This document shows positions 1 through 6,947 of a stretch of 9,923 bases of DNA, piece after piece. Both the position numbers and the translations under genes were made by a program. Position 1 is the stretch's first letter; the number at the start of each line of letters is the position of its first letter. The stretch is from positions 1-9,923 of the forward strand of contig DIVM01000095.1 in the NCBI GenBank assembly GCA_002435835.1. The letters run 5' to 3'. This stretch comes from Firmicutes bacterium UBA6132. GTDB lineage: Bacteria; Bacillota_A; Clostridia; Tissierellales; Sedimentibacteraceae. The notes beneath the pieces are model-generated. The model was given only the letters and a program-made list of their open reading frames with translations. It made no database searches and was not told the origin of the DNA.

Positions 1-1004
1 ATTAAAGAAGCTTCATCAATTATAGATTTTTCTTGTAAACTTAAATTGTTATAAAATTTATCGCTTGTTATCAAAGATATTAAATATGGTATATGGTTTG
101 TATTAATAAGATATTTTTGAAGTTCATATAATTTTAATGCAACTATATATTCATAAGGATTAGTTTCTGAATCTATAAATCCATGCCTTAATGAGGAATA
201 AATTTCACTTATAGGAAGCGGTACTCCTATTGTACCAAGGGATTTCCAAAATTCTTCAAAATTTTTGCACTGATATACTCTGATTTTAATGCCCTTAAAA
301 TCATCCGCATTTTTTATTTTTTTATCTAAAGTGACTTGTCTAAATGATAAATCAGTAATTCCTAAAAGTTTATATCCTACATCTTTGTGAGCATCACTTA
401 TTTTTTCATAAAATTCTTTATTGTCAAGTGTATTTCTTAAATCTTTTATATCCTTATAAATTAGAGGTAAATCGAATACTGATATTTTAGGTATAAAATC
501 AACTTGTGCAGATGTATTTGCAATCATAAATTGAACTTGGTCGTCATTTAATAATGATTTAAGCATTTGCCTATCTGCTCCTAATTTTTTATCAGTGCAA
601 ATTTTTATTATTATTTTGCCATTGCTTAATCTACATACCTCTTGAGCAAATTTTTCCGCATAGATGTAAAGCAATGAGCCTTTGGGAGATTTCATTCCTA
701 TTGACATTATCATTTCTCTTATTTCCTGTTCATTTACTGGTGTTAATTTTATATTAACTTTGTTTATACAGCCTGCCTTAAGTTGTATATTTGTTTCATA
801 TGGATGATAACCATATGCATCTATTTTTATTTTTTTTAAAATATCACTTTCAATTATTCTTATAATTGCTTTATCAATAGGTTTTCCGTCTTGTGAAAAT
901 ATTTTTATATCCAAAAAACTTTTTTCAATATTATTTTTTTCTAAAACATCAAGACTTAAAATAAAAATATTATTATTTGAGTATTTGTAATCATAATAAT
1001 GCAA
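1..1004 (-). CDS. Leaderless DctP-type TRAP solute-binding domain protein with N-terminal beta-sandwich domain (3' end outside window)
   Basis: An open frame runs 334 codons from a TTG at 1004-1002 and leaves the window without a stop. The start is set by AGGAG at 1017-1013, eight bases upstream, and by an in-frame TAA directly before the TTG; the nearby ATG at 994 is in another frame and stops quickly. Residues about 28-90 look like a small carboxypeptidase-regulatory-type beta sandwich (DGKPIDKA, then IDAYGYHPYET and a final NIKLTP), resembling N-terminal domains of some clostridial peptidoglycan-binding proteins. Residues about 100-334 match the DctP fold: KLGADRQM (140-147), FRQVTL with Arg222, DFKGIKIRV with Arg242, and ETNPYEY with Asn282. 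These three align with the substrate-carboxylate-binding residues of TRAP receptors such as SiaP. Ordinary TRAP receptors are exported, but the N-terminus (MHYYDYKYSNNN) has no signal peptide or lipobox, so this one is probably cytoplasmic. No TRAP permease gene is visible. The DctP assignment is firm; the role is unknown. Confidence 0.8.
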   Translation of the reverse strand, partial: MHYYDYKYSNNNIFILSLDVLEKNNIEKSFLDIKIFSQDGKPIDKAIIRIIESDILKKIKIDAYGYHPYETNIQLKAGCINKVNIKLTPVNEQEIREMIMSIGMKSPKGSLLYIYAEKFAQEVCRLSNGKIIIKICTDKKLGADRQMLKSLLNDDQVQFMIANTSAQVDFIPKISVFDLPLIYKDIKDLRNTLDNKEFYEKISDAHKDVGYKLLGITDLSFRQVTLDKKIKNADDFKGIKIRVYQCKNFEEFWKSLGTIGVPLPISEIYSSLRHGFIDSETNPYEYIVALKLYELQKYLINTNHIPYLISLITSDKFYNNLSLQEKSIIDEASL

Positions 1005-1085
1005 TTATTACACTCCTTATTAACTTATTTCTTGTATATATTAATATATTCAAAAAATTAATAAATGATTTTAAAACTTGAAATT

Positions 1086-1128
1086 AAAAAGCTGCTGCTT
1101 AAATAATAAAATTATTATAAGCAACAGC
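1086..1128 (-). terminator. Rho-independent terminator of pyc
   Basis: On the minus strand a hairpin pairs 1119-1128 with 1091-1100 (ten pairs, one of them G-U on this strand but an A-C mismatch on the other). An A/T extension pairs 1111-1116 with 1102-1107 around a three-base loop. Five U's follow at 1090-1086. It starts about 23 bases after the pyc stop codon. The G-U pair shows it serves the minus strand. It separates pyc from the DctP-domain gene, which therefore probably has its own promoter in the AT-rich 1010-1085 stretch, where I see no convincing -35/-10 pair. Confidence 0.8.
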
Positions 1129-1151
1129 CATATGTTTTAAATTTTTTATAA

Positions 1152-4100
1152 TTATTCTAATTCAGCTATTAATTCTCCAGCTACAACTCTTGTGCCTTCT
1201 TTAGCGTGAATTTTGTTTACTGTACCTGCAATTGGTGCAATAACATTTGTTTCCATTTTCATTGCTTCAAGTATTGCAATCGGCTGACCAGCAACAACTT
1301 TATCCCCTTGCTTTACAAGAATTTTATATACATTGCCAGGTATGTTAGCTCCAATTTCATATTGGTTTCCTGAGTCCGCTAATCTTTTTTCAGCTGTTAC
1401 ATTTATTTGATTTAAAGCATTTTTATCTTTAATAGTAATAATTCTTATGTTTCCATTAACTTCATAAGCTAAATCTCTTGTACCATCTGAGTTTAATTTT
1501 CTTATTTCAATTAATTTAATGATTAATTTTTTACCTTCAGCTATTTTAACTTCGCAAGTTTCACCTTCCTGCAATCCGTGGAAGAAAATGTCGCTGCCCA
1601 TTAATCTTAAATTTACATCTTCTTTAGATGCTTTTAAATAATCTTCAAATACTTTTGGATATAAAGCATAGCTTAATGCTTCCTCATCAGTTCCTTGAAC
1701 TTCATATTTATCTCTAAGCATTTTCTTAATTGCATCGAAATCTTCAGGTGGTAGAAGTTCGCCAGGTCTACAAGTGATAGGTTCTTTACCTTTTAATATT
1801 AAGTTGCTTAATTGTTCAGGAAATCCACCTTCTGGCTGACCCATCATACCTTCAAAGTAAGATACTATTGAATCTGGGAAGTCCATGTCTTTTGCTTTAT
1901 CATAAATATTTTCAGAATCCAAACCGTTTTGAACCATGAATATTGCCATATCACCAACAGCTTTTGATGAAGGAGTAACTTTTACTATATCACCAAGCAT
2001 TTCATTAACTGTTTTAAACATTTCTTTTACATCTTCAAATCTATCCCCTAATCCAAAGCTTTCTACCTGTGGTTTAAGGTTAGAATATTGGCCTCCAGGA
2101 ATTTCATATTTATAAATTTCAGCTGTTCCTGTTTTTAATCCAGATTCGAATTTAGCATAAACAGGTCTTACTGCTTCCCAATAATCAGATATTTTTTGCA
2201 TATTATCATCATTCAATAGAGTATCTCTATCTGAATTTCTTAAAGCTGCAACAACAGAGTTTAATGGTGGCTGTGAAGTTAATCCTGCCATTGAGTTAAA
2301 TGCTGTATCTGAAATATCTACGCCTGCATTTGCTGCAGCAAATACAGTTACAACACCATTTCCGCTTGTATCATGTGTGTGTAAGTGAACAGGTATAGCA
2401 ATTTCATTTTTTAAAGCTCTTATTAATTTATCTGCAGCCATTGGTTTTAGAAGTGCTGACATATCTTTTATTGCAAGTATATGTGCTCCTCTTTTTTCAA
2501 GCTTTTTAGCTAAATCAACATAATATTTAAGAGTATATTTATCTCTTTTTTCATCCAAAATATCTCCTGTGTAACAAATGCATGCCTCAACAATTTTATT
2601 TTCTTTTAAAACTTCATCTATTGCAATTTCCATTCCTTCCATCCAATTCAAAGAATCAAATATACGGAATACATCTATACCATTTTTAGATGCTGTTTTA
2701 ATAAATTGCTTTATAACATTGTCAGGATAGTTTTTATATCCTACCGCATTTGCTCCTCTGAAAAGCATTTGGAAAAGTATATTTGGTATTTGTTCTCTTA
2801 ATACTTTTAATCTTTCCCATGGATCTTCTTTTAAGAATCTGTAAGCAACGTCATAAGTTGCACCGCCCCACATTTCTAAAGAGAATAAATCATTCCCATA
2901 AGCTGACATAGCAGGAGCTATCTTTTCCATATCAACAGTTCTAACACGAGTTGCCATCAATGATTGATGAGCATCACGCATTGTAGTATCTGTTAATAAC
3001 AATCTTTTTTCTTTTAAAACAAAATCAGCTACTGCCTTAGGTCCTTTTGTATCAAGAAGTTGTTTTAATCCTGTTTTAGGAGATTGGGATTTATCTACGC
3101 TTGGAACATTCGGTACGTCAAATTGAGGTTTAATGCCTTTTGTTTCATTTACAACTATATTTCCTATATAATTTAAAACTTTTAATTCTTTGTCATCTCC
3201 GCCTCTAACGTTTAATAAAGATGGATTATCAGATATAAATCCTGTATCACAGTTTCCTGCCCTGAATGTTTCATGGTTCAACACGTTTAACAAAAATCCT
3301 ATATTAGTTTTAACTCCATGTATTTCAAGTTCTCTTAATGCTCTTGCGCTTTTGTTTGCGCAGTCGTTGAAAGTTCTTGACCACGACATAACTTTAACTA
3401 GTAAGCTATCATAATATGGGCTTATTACAGCACCAGCAAATCCATTTCCTCCGTCAAGTCTTATACCAAAACCTGAACCACTTCTATAAATATCAATTTT
3501 TCCTGTATCAGGAGCAAAATTGTTAGCAGGATCTTCTGTAGTTACTCTACACTGAATAGCATAGCCGTTTATTTTTATGTCATCTTGTGATTTTATGTTT
3601 ATTTCTTCTGAATCAAGTCTGTAACCTTGTGCAACAAGTATTTGGCTTTGAACTAAGTCAACTCCTGTTACCATTTCTGTTACTGTATGTTCAACTTGAA
3701 TTCTTGGATTCATTTCAATGAAATAATGATTTCCTTTTTTATCAACTAAGAACTCTAAAGTTCCAGCACATCTATAATTAACTGCTCTTGCAATTTTTAA
3801 TGCATCTTCACAAATTATGTCTCTTAACTCTCTTGATATACTTAAAGCAGGTGTGAACTCAACTACCTTTTGATGTCTTCTTTGAATAGAACAATCTCTT
3901 TCATATAAATGCACTATGTTTCCATAGTTATCGCCAAGAACCTGAACTTCTATATGTTTTGGTCTTTCCAAATATTTTTCTATAAATATATCATCAATTC
4001 CGAATGCTTTTTTAGCTTCTGATTGTGCTGAGTTGAACTCTCTAATTAAATCTTCTTCACGTTCAACAATACGCATACCTCTTCCACCGCCGCCAGCAGA

Positions 4101-4586
4101 AGCTTTAAGTATTACAGGATATCCACAGAAATCAGCAAATTTCTTAGCTTCTTCTTCAGTTTTTACTGCTTCATCAACTCCAGGAATTGTAGGAACTTCT
4201 ACTGAATGAGCAACTATTTTCGATTTAATTTTGTCACCAAGCTTATCCATCATTATATGGTCAGGACCTATAAATACAATGCCTGCTTCTTCACATTTGC
4301 GAGAAAAATCAACATTTTCAGATAAAAACCCGTAACCTGGATGTATTGCGTCAACACCTTTTGATTTTGCAAGATTTATTATTTCATCTATACCTAAATA
4401 AGCATCAACAGGTTTTTTTCCTTTACCTATTTGATAAGATTCATCTGCTTTTGTTCTAAATAGTGAATTTTTATCTTCTTCAGAATAAATAGCAACACTT
4501 CTTATTCCTAATTCCTTACATGCTCTAAAAACCCTAATGGCAATTTCACCACGGTTTGCAACTAAAATTCTTTTAAAATTTTTCAT
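1152..4586 (-). CDS. pyc: Pyruvate carboxylase, long single-chain form
   Basis: This enzyme carboxylates pyruvate to oxaloacetate using bicarbonate, ATP and covalently bound biotin, feeding biosynthesis and the incomplete TCA cycle of anaerobes. It is 1144 residues, normal for the single-chain form. In order it has a biotin carboxylase domain (residues 5-450; ATP-grasp motif KASAGGGGRGMR from Lys161), a linker/allosteric region, a carboxyltransferase domain opening with DTTMRDAHQS at Asp533, metal-site Lys707 (AIKDMS) and His736/His738 (HLHTHDTSG), and a C-terminal biotinyl domain with EAMKMET, where Lys1110 carries biotin. The start is the ATG at 4586-4584 in MKNFKRILVANRGE, five bases after GGAGG at 4596-4592. 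An ATG at 4625 would add 13 residues, but it lies within an inverted repeat and would put the ribosome site inside the gene. It stands alone, with a terminator after it and a possible operator before it. All catalytic residues checked are present. Confidence 0.97.
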   Translation of the reverse strand: MKNFKRILVANRGEIAIRVFRACKELGIRSVAIYSEEDKNSLFRTKADESYQIGKGKKPVDAYLGIDEIINLAKSKGVDAIHPGYGFLSENVDFSRKCEEAGIVFIGPDHIMMDKLGDKIKSKIVAHSVEVPTIPGVDEAVKTEEEAKKFADFCGYPVILKASAGGGGRGMRIVEREEDLIREFNSAQSEAKKAFGIDDIFIEKYLERPKHIEVQVLGDNYGNIVHLYERDCSIQRRHQKVVEFTPALSISRELRDIICEDALKIARAVNYRCAGTLEFLVDKKGNHYFIEMNPRIQVEHTVTEMVTGVDLVQSQILVAQGYRLDSEEINIKSQDDIKINGYAIQCRVTTEDPANNFAPDTGKIDIYRSGSGFGIRLDGGNGFAGAVISPYYDSLLVKVMSWSRTFNDCANKSARALRELEIHGVKTNIGFLLNVLNHETFRAGNCDTGFISDNPSLLNVRGGDDKELKVLNYIGNIVVNETKGIKPQFDVPNVPSVDKSQSPKTGLKQLLDTKGPKAVADFVLKEKRLLLTDTTMRDAHQSLMATRVRTVDMEKIAPAMSAYGNDLFSLEMWGGATYDVAYRFLKEDPWERLKVLREQIPNILFQMLFRGANAVGYKNYPDNVIKQFIKTASKNGIDVFRIFDSLNWMEGMEIAIDEVLKENKIVEACICYTGDILDEKRDKYTLKYYVDLAKKLEKRGAHILAIKDMSALLKPMAADKLIRALKNEIAIPVHLHTHDTSGNGVVTVFAAANAGVDISDTAFNSMAGLTSQPPLNSVVAALRNSDRDTLLNDDNMQKISDYWEAVRPVYAKFESGLKTGTAEIYKYEIPGGQYSNLKPQVESFGLGDRFEDVKEMFKTVNEMLGDIVKVTPSSKAVGDMAIFMVQNGLDSENIYDKAKDMDFPDSIVSYFEGMMGQPEGGFPEQLSNLILKGKEPITCRPGELLPPEDFDAIKKMLRDKYEVQGTDEEALSYALYPKVFEDYLKASKEDVNLRLMGSDIFFHGLQEGETCEVKIAEGKKLIIKLIEIRKLNSDGTRDLAYEVNGNIRIITIKDKNALNQINVTAEKRLADSGNQYEIGANIPGNVYKILVKQGDKVVAGQPIAILEAMKMETNVIAPIAGTVNKIHAKEGTRVVAGELIAELE

Positions 4587-4603
4587 TCTTTCCTCCATTC
4601 CAC

Positions 4604-4628
4604 GTATTGAATACACTGTATTCAATAC
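4604..4628. promoter_or_regulatory. Perfect 11-bp inverted repeat, candidate operator or leader hairpin of pyc
   Basis: GTATTGAATAC (4604-4614) and its exact reverse complement GTATTCAATAC (4618-4628) flank the three bases ACT. The repeat ends seven bases before the pyc GGAGG and lies just downstream of the best promoter candidate, so it could be a repressor operator. In RNA it could fold as an 11-bp stem with a three-base loop close to the ribosome site. It does not match the BirA biotin operator or the Rex operator as I know them, and I found no second copy in the window. No U-run follows, so it is not a terminator. Confidence 0.6.
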
Positions 4629-4644
4629 ATATACTTATGAATTA

Positions 4645-4673
4645 AGTTTAACATTATTTAATTAATTTTACAA
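4645..4673 (-). promoter_or_regulatory. Candidate promoter of pyc
   Basis: On the minus strand TTGTAA (4673-4668) and TAAACT (4650-4645) are separated by 17 bases, a fair match to the housekeeping sigma consensus. A start of transcription would fall near 4638, placing the inverted repeat at 4628-4604 at about +11 and giving a leader of about 50 bases. In DNA this AT-rich, chance matches are common. Confidence 0.35.
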
Positions 4674-4919
4674 CAAAAAAAATTAATAAAATAAAATTTA
4701 ATACTTAATAACCTAATTTTAATATTTAGCCTTTCAAAGCAATATATTGTTATCGTTTTCAACCTTTTATTATTTTGTAATATTTAAAAACAGAATGGTA
4801 TTTTAATTAATTAGTATAACACATTAATTTTATTCGATTTTATGTTAATTTTAGTTTAATTAAAAGAATGATTATCACCACATAATTATATGTATCAGAT
4901 GAACATACTAAGCTTAAAC

Positions 4920-4942
4920 ACAAAATCAAAACATGATTTTGT
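4920..4942. repeat. 9-bp perfect inverted repeat in the mnmH-pyc gap
   Basis: ACAAAATCA (4920-4928) and TGATTTTGT (4934-4942) flank the loop AAACA. It lies just beyond the mnmH terminator and about 300 bases upstream of pyc. No U-run follows on either strand. It may be a second hairpin behind the terminator, a protein-binding site, or chance in AT-rich DNA. Confidence 0.4.
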
Positions 4943-4954
4943 TTCCTATTATAT

Positions 4955-4988
4955 AAAAAAAATCCAGCAAGGATAATCTCTGCTGAAT
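4955..4988 (-). terminator. Rho-independent terminator of the phosphatase-mnmH operon
   Basis: The minus-strand hairpin has arms ATTCAGCAG (4988-4980) and TTGCTGGAT (4970-4962), with G-U pairs, followed by a run of U's encoded at 4962-4955. The first base of the stem is the last base of the mnmH stop codon, so the terminator abuts the gene with no trailer. Confidence 0.85.
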
Positions 4989-6034
4989 TAGTTATTTATA
5001 TAATTATTATACCATGCAAATATTTCTCCTGAAATATCTTCTACAGTTGTATTTGCTTTAAATTTTCTCTCATAATTTAATTGATTTGATTTAAAATTAT
5101 ACATAGGATCATAATAATTTACCATAAGTTCTTTTGCTACATAATCAAAATTATCATTTTGTATTTCCTGTTTTAATATTTCAATTTTATCTTTAGAAAT
5201 ATGTTTATTTAAATAATCCATGTAATGCAATGATTCCATTTTCCAATTCTCATTTAAAGTATAATCTTTTTTTAATATTTCTGTTCTATAATCAACATCA
5301 GCATCTATAAATATATGAATTCCCTGTTTCATTTTTTCACTAATAAATTTGGGAACAAGAACTTTTCCTATTTTTTGGCTTTCAGCTTCAACAAAAACAA
5401 AATTATCATTTGCATTATTTGCATTAACTAACTGATTATATATATTTGTTTCAAATTTCTTTTGAGAATTACAGTTTCCAATTCCAATGCTTCCAAGTAT
5501 TGAGCCTCTGTGATTAGCTGCACCTTCTAAATCTAAAACAGAACAACCTAATTTTTTTAAACTGTGAAGTATCTCTGTTTTTCCAACACCTGTATTTCCA
5601 CTTAAAACTATATACGTAACTTTATCATTTAATAAAGGCAATGATTCAATTACTTCTTTTCTATATTCTTTATAACCACCCTCAATTTGATGTATTGGTA
5701 TTCCAATTGAGCTAAATACAGAGGCAAAATACGTACTTCTGTAACCTCCTCTTGCACAAAAGGCTGCAATTTGATTATTTGTGCTTTTCAATTCCATTAT
5801 TTTTTCAAAAAACTCAGGCATTTTTGGAGATATTAATTGTACTCCAAGCCTTTTAGCTTCAGTTTTTCCTACTTGTTTATATGTTGTTCCAACGGCTACT
5901 CGTTCTTCATCATTTAAAAGAGGTATATTAATAGCTCCTAATATTGTATCATCCTCAAATTCTGACTGGCTTCTAACATCTATAAACAAATAGCTTTTTT
6001 TTGCTTCACTGTATTTTAATTTATTTAAACTCAT
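4988..6034 (-). CDS. mnmH: tRNA 2-selenouridine synthase (MnmH/SelU)
   Basis: MnmH replaces sulfur by selenium in 2-thiouridine at the wobble position of certain tRNAs, by way of a geranylated intermediate and using selenophosphate from SelD. The 348-residue protein has the family's two parts: an N-terminal rhodanese domain with FIDVRSQSEFE near the start and the active-site loop FCARGGYRS (Cys93), then a P-loop domain with SGNTGVGKT (Gly146-Thr153) and LDLEGAANHRGS just after it. The length is close to that of the E. coli YbbB family. The ATG at 6034 follows AAGGA by only a few bases; the gene starts 18 bases after the phosphatase stop and has no promoter of its own that I can see, so the two are probably co-transcribed. 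It ends directly in a terminator. Its presence implies that the organism makes selenophosphate; selD is not in this window. Confidence 0.95.
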   Translation of the reverse strand: MSLNKLKYSEAKKSYLFIDVRSQSEFEDDTILGAINIPLLNDEERVAVGTTYKQVGKTEAKRLGVQLISPKMPEFFEKIMELKSTNNQIAAFCARGGYRSTYFASVFSSIGIPIHQIEGGYKEYRKEVIESLPLLNDKVTYIVLSGNTGVGKTEILHSLKKLGCSVLDLEGAANHRGSILGSIGIGNCNSQKKFETNIYNQLVNANNANDNFVFVEAESQKIGKVLVPKFISEKMKQGIHIFIDADVDYRTEILKKDYTLNENWKMESLHYMDYLNKHISKDKIEILKQEIQNDNFDYVAKELMVNYYDPMYNFKSNQLNYERKFKANTTVEDISGEIFAWYNNYINN

Positions 6035-6052
6035 AATTCCTTCATTCCTACC

Positions 6053-6682
6053 TTAATTATATGCTAATTTTCCTTTTAAATGCTCTATATCATTATAAAA
6101 CACTTCTTTTATATTTTTATTATCATCTATTACCACACAGGATAAACTACAATTATATACTACGTCCTTCATCCAATCCTTTGTAATTTGTTTTTTTCTT
6201 ATATAGGACTCAATGCATTTTAATGTTCCACCATGGGCAACTATCAGAGATTTTTTATTTTTATAATTCTCCATAATATTTATGAAAGTTTTTTCCACTC
6301 TATTATAAAATCCCATTAAGTTTTCACCGTTTGGATAACTGTTATTAAAAGGATCTGCTTCAATTTTTTTAATTAATTCATTAGAGTTGATTTTTATTTC
6401 ATCATACATCATTCCTTCAAAATCTCCAAGGTTGATTTCCATAAAACCACCTGATTTGATTATATCGACTTTTTTGCTGCCCCTTACTATTTCAGCTGTA
6501 TGGTAAGCTCTTTTTAATGGACTTGAAATAATTATGTCTAAATCTATATCTTCTATACGTTCAGCTAAAAGCTCAGCTGCTAATATTCCTTTTTCCGTAA
6601 GTTCAGAGTTCTTACTTCCTTGAAACCTGCATTGTTTGTTCCACTCTGTTTCGCCATGTCTTGTAAAATATATTGTTGTCAT
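6053..6682 (-). CDS. Histidine phosphatase family protein (phosphoglycerate mutase/CobC-like)
   Basis: This 209-residue member of the histidine phosphatase superfamily forms a phosphohistidine during catalysis. The signature TRHGETEWN is at the N-terminus, with His9 as the expected nucleophile. SSPLKRAYHTAE provides the phosphate-pocket arginine, MEINLGDFEG the conserved acidic stretch, and VAHGGTLKC the second catalytic histidine. The start is the ATG at 6682, five bases after GGAG (6691-6688); an in-frame GTG at 6697 would absorb that ribosome site and is unlikely. The family includes alpha-ribazole phosphatase, cofactor-independent-looking mutase homologues and broad phosphatases, and the sequence alone does not say which this is. 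No cobalamin genes are nearby. It precedes mnmH by 18 bases in an apparent two-gene operon. It looks intact and soluble, without signal peptide or membrane segment. Confidence 0.9.
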   Translation of the reverse strand: MTTIYFTRHGETEWNKQCRFQGSKNSELTEKGILAAELLAERIEDIDLDIIISSPLKRAYHTAEIVRGSKKVDIIKSGGFMEINLGDFEGMMYDEIKINSNELIKKIEADPFNNSYPNGENLMGFYNRVEKTFINIMENYKNKKSLIVAHGGTLKCIESYIRKKQITKDWMKDVVYNCSLSCVVIDDNKNIKEVFYNDIEHLKGKLAYN

Positions 6683-6730
6683 TTTGTCTCCTTTCACATT
6701 ACATTTCCATTCTATTTTTTTATACTTTGT

Positions 6731-6739
6731 ATTGTATCA
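6731..6739 (-). promoter_or_regulatory. Candidate extended -10 promoter of the phosphatase-mnmH operon
   Basis: The minus strand reads TGATACAAT at 6739-6731, an extended -10 element (TG, one base, then TACAAT). The hexamer 17 bases upstream (ATTAAA, 6759-6754) is a weak -35, as is usual with extended -10 promoters. Transcription would start near 6724, leaving a leader of about 40 bases. Confidence 0.45.
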
Positions 6740-6849
6740 TAAATTTTTAATTATTTAATGTTTTTTTGAAAAATATTTTATTATTTAACAGATGACCTGT
6801 GTTTATTCATGCCGGATTGCTATTCACAATAAAATTATATATTGAAACA

Positions 6850-6897
6850 AGAAGAGACGTTAAAACACGTACCCATTGTCACACCCACTACAGAACC
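6850..6897. repeat. Possible degenerate REP-type or insertion-element remnant
   Basis: The line 6841-6900 has 24 G/C of 60, whereas 6701-6780 in the same gap has about 10 of 80. The stretch includes CCCATTGTCACACCCACTA and ends in ACAGAACC. This resembles, from memory, dispersed palindromic repeats of anaerobic Firmicutes that carry ACCGTCCCC/CATTGTCACAC blocks and accompany REP-associated tyrosine transposases; here the GC-rich blocks look decayed. No inverted partner, direct repeat or transposase is visible in the window. Confidence 0.3.
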
Positions 6898-6910
6898 TTA
6901 TTTATTTTTT

Positions 6911-6941
6911 CATAGAAAAAGACACTTTGCCAGTGTCTTTT
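6911..6941 (-). terminator. Rho-independent terminator of the hydrogenase operon
   Basis: AAAAGACACT (6941-6932 on the minus strand) pairs perfectly with AGTGTCTTTT (6926-6917) around a five-base loop, followed by a U-run ending near 6916. It starts about seven bases after the hydrogenase stop codon. The A/T flanks are nearly symmetrical, so it could also work in the plus direction, although no plus-strand gene needs it. Confidence 0.88.
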
Positions 6942-6947
6942 ATATTA

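Larger units (their letters stand above)
4629..4954. other. Gene-free, very AT-rich intergenic region upstream of pyc
   Basis: About 330 bases between the mnmH terminator and the pyc leader. I see no open frame with a ribosome site, no tRNA and no riboswitch-like conserved core. It holds the pyc promoter candidate at its pyc-proximal end and one short inverted repeat (4920-4942). Otherwise I see only A/T runs. Confidence 0.6.

Noticed and set aside
3190..3414. Plus-strand open frame of 74 codons inside pyc
   Set aside because: It lies fully antisense to a conserved part of pyruvate carboxylase, has no convincing ribosome site and no recognisable protein features.
4587..4625. Longer pyruvate carboxylase beginning at the ATG at 4625
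   Set aside because: It would place the strong GGAGG site inside the gene and the start inside the inverted repeat; homology begins at MKNFKRILVANRGE.
4863..4877. Possible Fur-like box (AAAGAATGATTATCA)
   Set aside because: Only the right half matches the 7-1-7 consensus (11 of 14 overall). It lies about 280 bases from the nearest start codon, and such matches are expected by chance at this A/T content.
6683..6697. GTG start for the phosphatase five codons upstream
   Set aside because: Its first codons encode the GGAG ribosome site that serves the ATG at 6682, and family homology begins at that ATG.
6789..6830. Short imperfect palindrome around ACAG-N5-CTGT as an operator or RNA gene
   Set aside because: The arms are only four bases and no larger fold or tRNA-like structure is apparent.
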